Shown in pieces: positions 1 to 7,945 of a DNA stretch of 64,000 bases. A model generated the notes under the pieces. The model made no database searches. It was not told where the DNA came from and was given only the letters and a program-made list of their open reading frames with translations. The DNA comes from Algoriphagus formosus. Its GTDB lineage: Bacteria > Bacteroidota > Bacteroidia > Cytophagales > Cyclobacteriaceae. Made by a program: the position numbers and the translations under genes. Numbering within the stretch: position 1 is the first letter of the stretch; every line of letters starts with the position of its first letter. The stretch covers positions 1 through 64,000 of the forward strand of contig NZ_NIUC01000001.1 in the NCBI RefSeq assembly GCF_002807035.1, written 5' to 3'.

Positions 1-92
1 TCTTATCTGATAGGCCTCTCCCATAAGACATTTTTTTTATATATCAGCAAATTACAAATTTGTTTGTATAGAAAGGTAGGATCGAGCGTAAC

Positions 93-115
93 AAAAAGCT
101 TTAGGAAAGCTTTTT
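93..115. repeat. Short perfect inverted repeat
   Basis: Arms at 93-102 and 106-115 are perfect reverse complements (AAAAAGCTTT / AAAGCTTTTT) around a 3-base AGG loop. The run of T at the end of the second arm makes it look like a weak plus-strand terminator for a gene left of the window, but the stem is AT-rich. No coding sequence was recognised between 1 and 221. Confidence 0.4.
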
Positions 116-178
116 AGCGAGAGGCCAGTTTGCAGGGCAGCCAAACTACACCTAGTCCAAATCATGATACTACTCCCA

Positions 179-198
179 GGGGGGGGGCTCATCCCCCC
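179..198. repeat. G9/C6 hairpin tract
   Basis: Nine consecutive G (179-187), a five-base spacer CTCAT and six C (193-198) can form a short, very GC-rich hairpin inside otherwise AT-rich intergenic DNA. It has no T-tail on either side, so it does not look like a terminator. Homopolymer runs of this type are prone to slippage and to assembly error. Confidence 0.5.
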
Positions 199-221
199 GA
201 AAGATCCTAGAGCTTAACGGA

Positions 222-257
222 CAAAAAAAAGCGCCTAAATGTTTAAATTTAGACGCT
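222..257 (-). terminator. Rho-independent terminator after tRNA-Ser
   Basis: Read on the minus strand, an 11-bp stem (AGCGTCTAAAT pairing with ATTTAGGCGCT, one G-T pair) is followed directly by a run of eight T. It begins immediately after the CCA end of the tRNA-Ser gene and so ends that transcript. Confidence 0.85.
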
Positions 258-349
258 TGGCAGAGAGTGGGGGATTCGAACCCCCGGTACGGTTTGACCC
301 GTACGACAGTTTAGCAAACTGCTGGTTTAAGCCACTCACCCAACTCTCT
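258..349 (-). tRNA. tRNA-Ser (GCT)
   Basis: The minus strand folds as a class II tRNA. The acceptor stem is AGAGAGT/ACTCTCT with discriminator G. The anticodon stem GCAGT/ACTGT encloses the loop TTGCTAA, giving anticodon GCT (reads AGC/AGU serine codons). A long variable arm (CGTACGG paired with CCGTACC) and a T-loop GTTCGAATC support serine identity. The 3' CCA is encoded at 258-260. A terminator follows directly. Confidence 0.96.
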
Positions 350-645
350 TTCTGTTTTACTTTGCCAGAGCCTTCAACCCAATTTTGAAATTCCTTATTC
401 GATTGAGTACCTCTGACACTCAAACAAAGCCCTTTTACCTTGTTAGCGGTTGCAAATATAATTCAATTGAAAAGACTTTCACAAGTTTATTTCAAGGTGA
501 AATATCCCTAAAACAAGAATTATTTCACACTTAGATTCAGGGCGCTTGGAAATCTGACACTTATCTTCACAATAAATTAAAAATACCCACTTTATGGTAT
601 TTTTTTCACTTAGCCGGTTTTTTATATTTGATCAAATTATTCTCA

Positions 646-897
646 ATGATTATACAAACAAACAAAGCTGAGTACTTGATTTCAGGCTTGCCTGAGAAAA
701 AAGATTTCATTTCTATCAAATCTAATAACCGTGCGGAGCTAGCCAGACTTTTTGGATCTGAAAAGGTGAAACAATCTCAGGAGGCTCAGTGGAGATTTGA
801 GGTTTATTCCTGCCGACAGGAATTTGCCAATTCTTTAATCTTGCTTGTAAAGGAGATTGACTACATTGATTTCCATGAATTGGAAAAATTTATTTAA
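646..897 (+). CDS. Small conserved-looking hypothetical protein
   Basis: An 83-residue protein from ATG 646; an in-frame TTG at 628 would add six residues (MIKLFS) and is less likely. It is soluble, with no signal peptide or membrane segment, and has mixed charged helices and strands. I do not recognise the family. Its length, composition and position as a single transcript between a tRNA and a regulator fit a small cytoplasmic Bacteroidota protein. An AT-rich gap of about 200 bp follows (898-1098) in which I see no gene. Confidence 0.65.
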   Translation: MIIQTNKAEYLISGLPEKKDFISIKSNNRAELARLFGSEKVKQSQEAQWRFEVYSCRQEFANSLILLVKEIDYIDFHELEKFI

Positions 898-1098
898 AAA
901 AAAATCACTTTTTTTTCAGAACTCATTTTTTTGACAAAAAGCATTTTTAGTAAGAGTTCTTGCTTTTTCTTTTATTGAAACGAATAAGCTTTTGATAATC
1001 AGTTGTTTTCAAAATTTTGTTTATAAAAAGCCCTGTTTTTTTTATAAAAATTTTTATTCACTTTCGGGTGTATTTTCTGAATTCAACACCTCAAAGAA

Positions 1099-2340
1099 TT
1101 GGTAAGCCTGACCACAGACAGTAGTTTAATCCCTGATTTCATCAAAAAATCAGACTTCTTTTTCTGCACTATTCTCGATGTGGACGGAAGAATTTCTGAT
1201 TTAAATCCAGCGATTGAAAATCATGGAATTATCAGAAACAGCCTTCTCTCGGGCTATTTAAGAGATGATTCTTCGGAGGCACTTTTGGAGACATTGAATG
1301 CCTTGATGGCAAATCCGAAACGTAAGGAATCCATTATTCTTTTCTGGAAGGATGAAAAAATTCAACCTATCCGTTGGGAGTTTTCCATGCTTATAGATGA
1401 TCAAAATGATCCAATCGGATTGGTAGGCTTGGGGGTTTCATTGAACCTACATCATTCAGATTTATCATTATTCAATCTTCTGGATTTACTGAATTCTGTA
1501 AAGATTACGCTATCAGAAGATTTTGAAATTGTGGAAGTCGAAGGATCAATTGATGATGCCTTTGGTGTGTATCAAACTGACCTGGAAGGAAATTGCCTAT
1601 TTGACTATTTTGATTTTTCAGATGAAATAATCAATTCTATTCAAGCTGAAAAATGGGATAGCCCATGGAAGGTGTTCAAGCTTTCAAATAATTTGAGTTT
1701 GATCTTCTTGAAGCAAAATGACACTGTAGTTCTATTCATTCAGGCTAATAGTTTTTCAAGGATTGATAGCTCGAGAAATGAATCTTGGGATAGAGATTTA
1801 TTGGAATTGATGCCAGGGCCAGTATGGTTGGTAGACGAGGGCCTGAATCTTGTTCAATTAAATAGTGCGGCTGAAGACCTAATTTCTATCAGTACGGGAA
1901 GAAAGCCAAAAATTGGAGAATTGATCGATTGGTCACAAAAGCCCGTTTTTTATGAAAAATTTCATAAAAAATTATCACAGGGATTAGATTCTCAAATTGA
2001 TTGGTCTATTGAGGTAGATGACAAACAACTTTTTTATCAATTGCGAATAAAAGCATTTCATCGATCAGGAGTCTTTTTGGTTCAGGGCTTTGAGTTAAGC
2101 AAAATGCGTAAACAGATTCAACTTTTACAGGAAGAGAATAAACTTCTTCGTGAGTTGGTCTTGAAGCCTTCTCATATTCTCAGATCTCCACTTTCGTCCA
2201 TGTTGGGACTATTGGATTTGATTGATGAGGGAAAACTCGACTCCGAAAACAAAAAGTACTTTAAATACATGAAGCCTTTGGCCAAAGAACTGGATCATGA
2301 GATTCGAGTTTCTGCTGAAAGAGCTTCTAGGTTTGACTAG
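1099..2340 (+). CDS. PAS-domain protein ending in an orphan histidine-kinase DHp helix pair
   Basis: 413 residues from a TTG start; the in-frame stop at 1078-1080 leaves no upstream ATG. The N-terminal 330 residues look like two or three PAS-type sensor domains (for example around 10-115 and 225-330). A coiled coil (about 335-357) leads into H-I-L-R-S-P-L, which matches the phosphoacceptor box of histidine kinases with H359. The protein stops after the second DHp helix, so there is no HATPase (N, G1, G2 box) domain. By family knowledge it could be a phosphotransfer or dimerisation partner of another kinase. Its stop overlaps the convergent gene's stop by 4 bp, so the end is natural rather than a visible frameshift. 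Confidence 0.7.
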   Translation: MVSLTTDSSLIPDFIKKSDFFFCTILDVDGRISDLNPAIENHGIIRNSLLSGYLRDDSSEALLETLNALMANPKRKESIILFWKDEKIQPIRWEFSMLIDDQNDPIGLVGLGVSLNLHHSDLSLFNLLDLLNSVKITLSEDFEIVEVEGSIDDAFGVYQTDLEGNCLFDYFDFSDEIINSIQAEKWDSPWKVFKLSNNLSLIFLKQNDTVVLFIQANSFSRIDSSRNESWDRDLLELMPGPVWLVDEGLNLVQLNSAAEDLISISTGRKPKIGELIDWSQKPVFYEKFHKKLSQGLDSQIDWSIEVDDKQLFYQLRIKAFHRSGVFLVQGFELSKMRKQIQLLQEENKLLRELVLKPSHILRSPLSSMLGLLDLIDEGKLDSENKKYFKYMKPLAKELDHEIRVSAERASRFD

Positions 2341-3827
2341 TAAAGGTTTTCTACGCCTAGGATAGACAAGCGCGGTGGAATGTCGTAAATACCCGCTAGC
2401 GTAACTCTCTCTGAACTATACCAGGTATTTCCGTCCTCCCGAAAGACAATTCCTTCGGTCAGTCCCATTGGAAAAACTTCTATCTGAATTCTATTGATGT
2501 CTTTTGTTAGTCCATTCTCTTCAAAACCATCAACTAGCCAGACGAATCCTTCTAGCGGTATTTTATAGCCAATAAAGATGATTTTTCCGGTTTGAGGATG
2601 AATGCTTGCCCCTGTGACTAGGCCATCTGTCGGTAAAGTTTCAATCAATTCAGTAGCGTAATCTCCTGGGTTAGCCGGTATCCGGTGATAATCGGAGTCA
2701 TCGGTTCCTCTGTTTTTGGTAAGAATGTGCAACTGATTATTCGCAAAAAAGAAAGCTTCGCAATCAAAACGGTGATTTTCCCGAGGACTAAAATCCTGTT
2801 GATTGGGATAATTGAATGTGATTCTTTCAGCTGCTGCAGATTCTTCGTTTAGGACATCCTCCCATTTCACACGATAAATGGTCAAATTCTTTCTAGTCCC
2901 TAGATTATTCCCGAAATCTCCAATAAAAAGGTGTTCTTCACTCTGAGCTAAACTTTCCCAATCCACATTAGTGGCATTCTCTACAGTGATTTTTCGAAGG
3001 ATTGCTCCCGTTGATGGATTCAATTCGAGGATTTGATTTGGATTGTCTCCATCATTGATGGCAAAAAGTCGATTCTGATGGAAAGCTAAGCCTGAGATTT
3101 CGTCGAGTTCTTCATCAAGTGTATTTAATGGTGTGGGAATAAGGGACCAAGGGAAGCCATCCGTATTCAATTTGATTTTTCTTTCGTATAAACCCGGGGC
3201 TGAGACCGGATACTCGATGGAGTAATTTTCTGTAGATTCCGCTTTGTGAAATTGAATCAGGTGGTCAATTGAACCGGGCAAAGGGACTTTGATTTTTAAT
3301 AGCTCTTCGGAATTCAAATAGGCTTGAAAGCTGCCATCAAAGGAGAATAGGTTTCGTTCAAAGGGGGCAATTACCTGAGGAGCCCCTTGGTCAAAGTTTG
3401 CATTCACCCTGATTTGCTCACTGAGTCCCGTTGCTTGTAAACTGATAGTTTCTGTAGGGTTTTTTAATTCAAATTCACCCAGAATATCCACTGGAAGAAG
3501 CTCAGAGAATTCAGGGATTTCTGCTGATCGATAGGTGTAACTGTATTTGCCGAAAGGGAGTGAAATAGGTGAGGAAATAGGCGATTCATTTGGGGTTAAA
3601 GTGATGATTTGAGAAGCCTGATTTTCAAGGTTTTTGATTTCCAATTCCCATGTTTCTTCAAACTTTTGTTTTCCCCAATATTGGCCATTCAAAAGATCAA
3701 TTCCTTCAAAGGATACTAAGGATTGATCTTCTTCAATCGGAGGATTGGGGTTAGGATTTGGATCCTCTTTAGGATTGCATGCCCAAAAAACTAAATAAAA
3801 CAGAATAAAAAACTGTCTGATTTTCAT
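2337..3827 (-). CDS. Exported lipoprotein with beta-propeller (phytase-like/SdiA-regulated-like) domain
   Basis: About 496 residues from the ATG at 3827; six extra codons upstream reach 3845, but the start at 3827 gives a proper lipoprotein signal (MKIRQFF...FWAC, lipobox Cys at about 17). A Pro/Asn-rich linker follows (NPNPNPP). The N-terminal half is beta-rich. From about residue 240 repeated blades such as ISGLAFHQNRLFAINDGDNP and LFIGDFGNN resemble esterase-like phytase or SdiA-regulated propellers. It probably sits on the envelope surface. Substrate is unknown. Its end overlaps the PAS gene by 4 bp in convergent orientation. Confidence 0.7.
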   Translation of the reverse strand: MKIRQFFILFYLVFWACNPKEDPNPNPNPPIEEDQSLVSFEGIDLLNGQYWGKQKFEETWELEIKNLENQASQIITLTPNESPISSPISLPFGKYSYTYRSAEIPEFSELLPVDILGEFELKNPTETISLQATGLSEQIRVNANFDQGAPQVIAPFERNLFSFDGSFQAYLNSEELLKIKVPLPGSIDHLIQFHKAESTENYSIEYPVSAPGLYERKIKLNTDGFPWSLIPTPLNTLDEELDEISGLAFHQNRLFAINDGDNPNQILELNPSTGAILRKITVENATNVDWESLAQSEEHLFIGDFGNNLGTRKNLTIYRVKWEDVLNEESAAAERITFNYPNQQDFSPRENHRFDCEAFFFANNQLHILTKNRGTDDSDYHRIPANPGDYATELIETLPTDGLVTGASIHPQTGKIIFIGYKIPLEGFVWLVDGFEENGLTKDINRIQIEVFPMGLTEGIVFREDGNTWYSSERVTLAGIYDIPPRLSILGVENLY

Positions 3828-3919
3828 ACAGATATCGCTAGCCAATAAATCTTAAATGCTAAAGTACGAATTCTAAACAATGCGATTCAACAGTAAGTTG
3901 CCTAATAAATTCCAAGACA

Positions 3920-4336
3920 ATGAAAGAGCTTCTAGAAAATATCAAAAGAAACGGTAGTGGGAATGGCAATGGTCGGGGAGAGGCTTCTTTGGAAAAGGAG
4001 AAACCTCTTTTGATTAAAGACGCCCTTTTTGTCCGTCAAGAAGGTACTCTAGTGAAAGTCAAGTATGAGGATATCTTGTGGCTGAAAGGTGACGGAAATT
4101 ACACGACCCTTGTCACCAGAAATTTTGTGATTTCTGTACGGAATATTCTCAAAGACTTTGAAGACGCTTTGCCAAAAGATCAGTTTATGCGAGTTCATAA
4201 AAGCTATATGGTTCGCTTAGATGAAATATCCGTGATTTCTACCCGGGAGGTGAAAATTGAAGAGGATATGGTTCCGGTAGGTCGTACTTATTATCAGCGT
4301 TTAATTGATGGAATTCAGCGTCTGTCGAGTGAATAA
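3920..4336 (+). CDS. LytTR-domain DNA-binding protein
   Basis: 138 residues. A short Gly/Asn-rich N-terminal tail (GSGNGNGRGEA) is followed by one LytTR domain (about 32-136) with the typical Y-x-D-I-L-W-L-K-G-D-G-N-Y-T block and F-M-R-V-H-K-S-Y motif. No receiver domain is present, so it is a stand-alone LytTR regulator. Such proteins bind direct repeats in promoters. It is divergent from the lipoprotein gene at 2337-3827, with about 90 bp between them, and convergent with queA. Confidence 0.88.
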   Translation: MKELLENIKRNGSGNGNGRGEASLEKEKPLLIKDALFVRQEGTLVKVKYEDILWLKGDGNYTTLVTRNFVISVRNILKDFEDALPKDQFMRVHKSYMVRLDEISVISTREVKIEEDMVPVGRTYYQRLIDGIQRLSSE

Positions 4337-4340
4337 TTTT

Positions 4341-5561
4341 TTATTTATTGATCCAAAGCAAACTACTATCACCATAACTCAAAAAGCGATAATCATTATC
4401 TAAAGCTTCCTGATAGACTTTTTTCCAATCATCGCCAATCAAAGAGCCGATCAATAGCATCAAAGTGGTCCCCGGTTGATGGAAATTAGTGATCAATCCG
4501 TCAATCATCTGGAACTGATATCCGGGGAAAATGAAAATTTCTGTTTCTCCCATGATTTCTACTTTCCCTTCTGCCTCCATTTGATTCAAAACTGCTTGAA
4601 GGGCTTCATTCTTTGAAGGTAGACTCTCTCTGGAATCATAGGGAATCAACTTAGCGACTTTAAAAGCAGTGCCCTTGTTTTCCAAAAGCTGGACACCATA
4701 CCAATAAAGACTTTCCAGTGTGCGGACCGAGGTGGTGCCAACAGCCACGATTGAGCCCTGCTGATTCAAAAGCTTTTCAATGGTTGATTTCTGAAGGTGA
4801 ATTTGCTCACTGTGCATAGGATGGGCAGTCACATCATCCACTTTGATAGGCTGAAAGGTCCCCGCACTCACGTGTAAAGTCACTTGAGCTTCCTCTATTC
4901 CCTTTTTACGAAGCTTTTCAAATACTTCCTCGGTAAAGTGAAGACCGGCAGTAGGCGCTGCTACAGCTCCTTCCTTTTCGGAATAAACTGTTTGATAGCG
5001 GTCCTTGTCACTTTCTTCCGCTTTTCGATTGAGATAGGGAGGAAGCGGAACCTCGCCGCTTGATTCGACGATGTCTACAAAAGGTACACTTTCGCTATTC
5101 CAATCGAATTCTACCCATTTATTCTCTTTGTCCACCAATCTGGCTTCTAAGACCACTGTATGGCCTTGGATTTCTATCACACCTTTTAGAATCTCACCGC
5201 TTTTCCACTTTTTGGCATTGCCTATCATCGTTTGCCAAGTCACTGGCTGGGTCGAAAGCATGATCTCGGGAATCACCGTGGTAGGCTGGACGGGATTGAG
5301 TAGAAATATTTCTATGCGAGCTCCCGTCTCCCGCTGAAAGATCAATCGTGCCGGTATCACCTTGGTATCATTGTACACAAGCAAGGTTCCTTTATCCAAA
5401 AAATCAGGTAAATCGAAAAAATGATGATGGGAAATCTTTCCGGATTGGTAATGAAGTAGCTTGGAAGAATCCCGTTTTTCAAGTGGATACTTTGCGATTC
5501 GCTCTTCAGGAAGCGTATATTCGTATTCTTGGAGGTTTACTTTTTGCACGATCTCAATCAA
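4341..5561 (-). CDS. queA: S-adenosylmethionine:tRNA ribosyltransferase-isomerase
   Basis: 406 residues, longer than the roughly 350-residue enterobacterial enzyme. QueA transfers the ribosyl group of SAM to 7-aminomethyl-7-deazaguanine in tRNA to make epoxyqueuosine. Family blocks are visible: the N-terminal Y-x-L-P-x-x-x-I-A-x-Y-P-L-x-x-R-D, the L-V-Y-N-D-T-K-V-I-P-A-R-L block, A-A-P-T-A-G-L-H-F-T, H-V-S-A-G-T-F-Q-P, the T-T-S-V-R-T-L-E-S block and the C-terminal I-T-N-F-H-Q-P-G-T-T. It acts in the cytoplasm in tRNA modification. Only 4 bp separate its stop from the convergent LytTR gene, so no terminator fits between them. Confidence 0.95.
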   Translation of the reverse strand: MIEIVQKVNLQEYEYTLPEERIAKYPLEKRDSSKLLHYQSGKISHHHFFDLPDFLDKGTLLVYNDTKVIPARLIFQRETGARIEIFLLNPVQPTTVIPEIMLSTQPVTWQTMIGNAKKWKSGEILKGVIEIQGHTVVLEARLVDKENKWVEFDWNSESVPFVDIVESSGEVPLPPYLNRKAEESDKDRYQTVYSEKEGAVAAPTAGLHFTEEVFEKLRKKGIEEAQVTLHVSAGTFQPIKVDDVTAHPMHSEQIHLQKSTIEKLLNQQGSIVAVGTTSVRTLESLYWYGVQLLENKGTAFKVAKLIPYDSRESLPSKNEALQAVLNQMEAEGKVEIMGETEIFIFPGYQFQMIDGLITNFHQPGTTLMLLIGSLIGDDWKKVYQEALDNDYRFLSYGDSSLLWINK

Positions 5562-5616
5562 TTTGGCCGCAAATATAGTTCATACTTTCAAACTCATTTA
5601 ATACCCATTCGTTTCC

Positions 5617-6684
5617 ATGATTTTAAAATTTCAGCTCGTACCCCGCACTTTGAATTTCCGATTTGACGCAGGTACCTCCCGAGGGGTACTGAAGACCCGC
5701 AATATTTGGTGGATCAAGGCTGTAAATTCAAAGGACTCCCGAATAGGCTGGGGAGAGGCTGCTCCACTGGTAAGGCTGAGCGTTGATGATAGACCGGATT
5801 TTGAGCCAAAGGTGCAGGATTTCTTAAATGAGTTCTCAACCTATGATTTTCCTGAGGAGCAAGAATCCTTGTTGGACTTTATAAAGGATATAGTTCCCTC
5901 CGACTTTCCTTCTCTTCGATTTGGCCTTGAGATGGCTATCATGGACCTTTTGCAGGAAGGAGAAAAGCGATTTTTCCCAAACAACTTCTACGATGGGCAA
6001 AAGCCGATACCGATCAACGGCTTAATTTGGATGGGAGATAGAGAGTTTATGCGAGAGCAAATCGATGCTAAAATCAGTCAAGGTTTCACTTGTATCAAAA
6101 TGAAAATCGGAGCTATCGATTTCGAGCAGGAATTGGAATTGCTTCGCTATATCCGGGAGCGCTTCTCTGAGGATGAATTGACCCTCCGAGTGGATGCAAA
6201 TGGGGCTTTTAGTACCATGGAGGCTCTTTCCAAGCTCGAACGATTGGCAGAGCTAGGAATCCATAGCATAGAGCAACCAATCGCAGCAGGGCAATGGGCC
6301 GAAATGTCAAAGCTTTGCGCCAAGACCCCACTACCCATAGCACTTGATGAGGAATTGATAGGGATTCGAGATAAAGGGTTGCTTTTAGACCATATTAAAC
6401 CACAGCATATCATTTTAAAACCAACTCTGATTGGTGGCTTTTTGGAATCGGAAGAGTGGATAGAAGAGGCCGAAAAACGAGCGATTGGTTGGTGGATGAC
6501 CTCGGCTTTGGAAAGCAATATTGGACTAAATGCGATCGCACAATTAGCATCGAAATTCAATCCGACGGTTCCTCAGGGCCTAGGTACCGGTCAGCTTTAC
6601 CACAATAATCTAAACTCACCACTAGTGATTTCTGGTGGTCATATCCGCTACCAAAAGGATTTAAGTTGGGAAGAGCCTCGTTAA
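5617..6684 (+). CDS. menC: o-Succinylbenzoate synthase
   Basis: 355 residues of the enolase superfamily. The enzyme dehydrates SHCHC to o-succinylbenzoate in menaquinone synthesis. The catalytic K-x-K pair is K161/K163 (C-I-K-M-K-I-G), the first metal ligand is D193 in V-D-A-N-G, others are in S-I-E-Q-P and A-L-D-E-E, and the second catalytic Lys is K268 in I-L-K-P. These fit MenC better than muconate or dipeptide-epimerase branches, but that distinction is inference. It is divergent from queA by 55 bp and not in a men cluster here. Its stop overlaps the next convergent gene by 4 bp (TTAA). Confidence 0.88.
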   Translation: MILKFQLVPRTLNFRFDAGTSRGVLKTRNIWWIKAVNSKDSRIGWGEAAPLVRLSVDDRPDFEPKVQDFLNEFSTYDFPEEQESLLDFIKDIVPSDFPSLRFGLEMAIMDLLQEGEKRFFPNNFYDGQKPIPINGLIWMGDREFMREQIDAKISQGFTCIKMKIGAIDFEQELELLRYIRERFSEDELTLRVDANGAFSTMEALSKLERLAELGIHSIEQPIAAGQWAEMSKLCAKTPLPIALDEELIGIRDKGLLLDHIKPQHIILKPTLIGGFLESEEWIEEAEKRAIGWWMTSALESNIGLNAIAQLASKFNPTVPQGLGTGQLYHNNLNSPLVISGGHIRYQKDLSWEEPR

Positions 6685-7793
6685 TTTTCTAGTGAAAATA
6701 AATATACTGGTTTTGGCGCTGATACTTTAATAGAGGTAGGAGTGAGGATGCCATTTTCGATATTTCGCTCGAAAACAACCACATCTTCTGAGGCCTGATG
6801 CGCCACCAAAAGGTATTTTTCATCATAGGTCAGTGAAAAGTTTCTGGGCATATTCCCTCCACTTGAAATATGCTGCACTGTTTCAAATTTACCTTCTTCA
6901 GTCTTTGCAAATACAGAAATTGTATTCGCATCACCACGGTTGGAGGCGTAGATGAATTTTCCGTTTTTTGAAACCCGAACTTCCGCTGCTCCCACCGCTC
7001 CTTCAAAATCAGGCTCCAAAAGTGACAGCCTTTGCTGACTAATGAGGTTTCCATCCTGAAAAGCAAAAACCTCTAAAGTGGCGGTCAGTTCTTGAACCAC
7101 ATAAACTTCATCCCCATTTGGTGAAAATGCCAAGTGTCGAGGACCATCTCCTGGAGTCATGGCCGTTTGGGATAGGAGGCTAACTGGCTCCGAACTATTT
7201 CTGTCAATTTGATAGGTATAAATGTGATCGGTCCCCAAATCAGCAACAAGCAAAAATCTCCCATCAGGACTGAAATTTGCACTGTGAACATGAGCAGATT
7301 CCTGTCGGGCTTCGTTGATACTGTTACCAGTGTGTTGGATCGACTGAAGGTATTCTAGCTGGCCTTTAGGAGCCAGTCGGTAAATGGAAAAATTCCCCCC
7401 ACTATAATTACTAATTACCAAAAGCCCATCTTTCGCAGCAATATGACAGGGATTGGCTCCATTGCTGAATATGCTATCGATTTGAAAAAGCTGCGTTTTT
7501 TCTTCGTTCCAGCTGAAGGATTTTAATGCCCCTTTGTCATTTTCTTCCACAGAAAAAACAAATTCCCCAGATTCAAGAACAAAGGAAGGGTTGCTAACTC
7601 CCGGTGCAATAACCTTATATGCTATTTCTTGATCTTCTGGATTGAAGGTCAGCAGTCCGATACCTTCCTCGGGACTATCTGTATAACTGCCTACCAGAAA
7701 GTTATATTTCATGCTTGTTTCATTTTCGATGTTAGATTTTTCTGCGCAGGAAAAAGTCGCTAAGAATAAGAAGGCCGCTAAGATATTTTTCAT
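6681..7793 (-). CDS. Lactonase-family (6-phosphogluconolactonase-like) beta-propeller lipoprotein
   Basis: 370 residues from the ATG at 7793; the open frame continues eight codons further, but the start chosen begins the lipoprotein signal (MKNILAAF...FSC). The rest is a seven-bladed propeller of the lactonase family, with blocks V-G-S-Y-T-D-S, N-P-C-H-I-A, H-V-H-S-A-N-F-S-P-D-G-R, G-P-R-H-L-A-F-S-P-N-G and S-N-R-G-D-A-N-T-I. Family members hydrolyse sugar lactones. With a lipoprotein signal this one would act in the periplasm or on the outer membrane, not in the cytosolic pentose phosphate pathway. Convergent 4-bp stop overlap with menC. Confidence 0.85.
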   Translation of the reverse strand: MKNILAAFLFLATFSCAEKSNIENETSMKYNFLVGSYTDSPEEGIGLLTFNPEDQEIAYKVIAPGVSNPSFVLESGEFVFSVEENDKGALKSFSWNEEKTQLFQIDSIFSNGANPCHIAAKDGLLVISNYSGGNFSIYRLAPKGQLEYLQSIQHTGNSINEARQESAHVHSANFSPDGRFLLVADLGTDHIYTYQIDRNSSEPVSLLSQTAMTPGDGPRHLAFSPNGDEVYVVQELTATLEVFAFQDGNLISQQRLSLLEPDFEGAVGAAEVRVSKNGKFIYASNRGDANTISVFAKTEEGKFETVQHISSGGNMPRNFSLTYDEKYLLVAHQASEDVVVFERNIENGILTPTSIKVSAPKPVYLFSLEN

Positions 7794-7945
7794 CTGGGAA
7801 AGTACGAAAAAAGTCAATAATCTAAAGGAGCTTTGCTCGGCTGATTAATGCTAAATAAATCGACTTTGGAATTGATGAATTGGTAAAAATTTAGCCAAAA
7901 AGCAGAAAAATTCGTAATTTGAGCAAGCTTTACAAACCAAATAAT

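Noticed and set aside
5060..5578. Several plus-strand open frames inside queA
   Set aside because: They lie wholly within a clearly identified minus-strand enzyme and show no family features.
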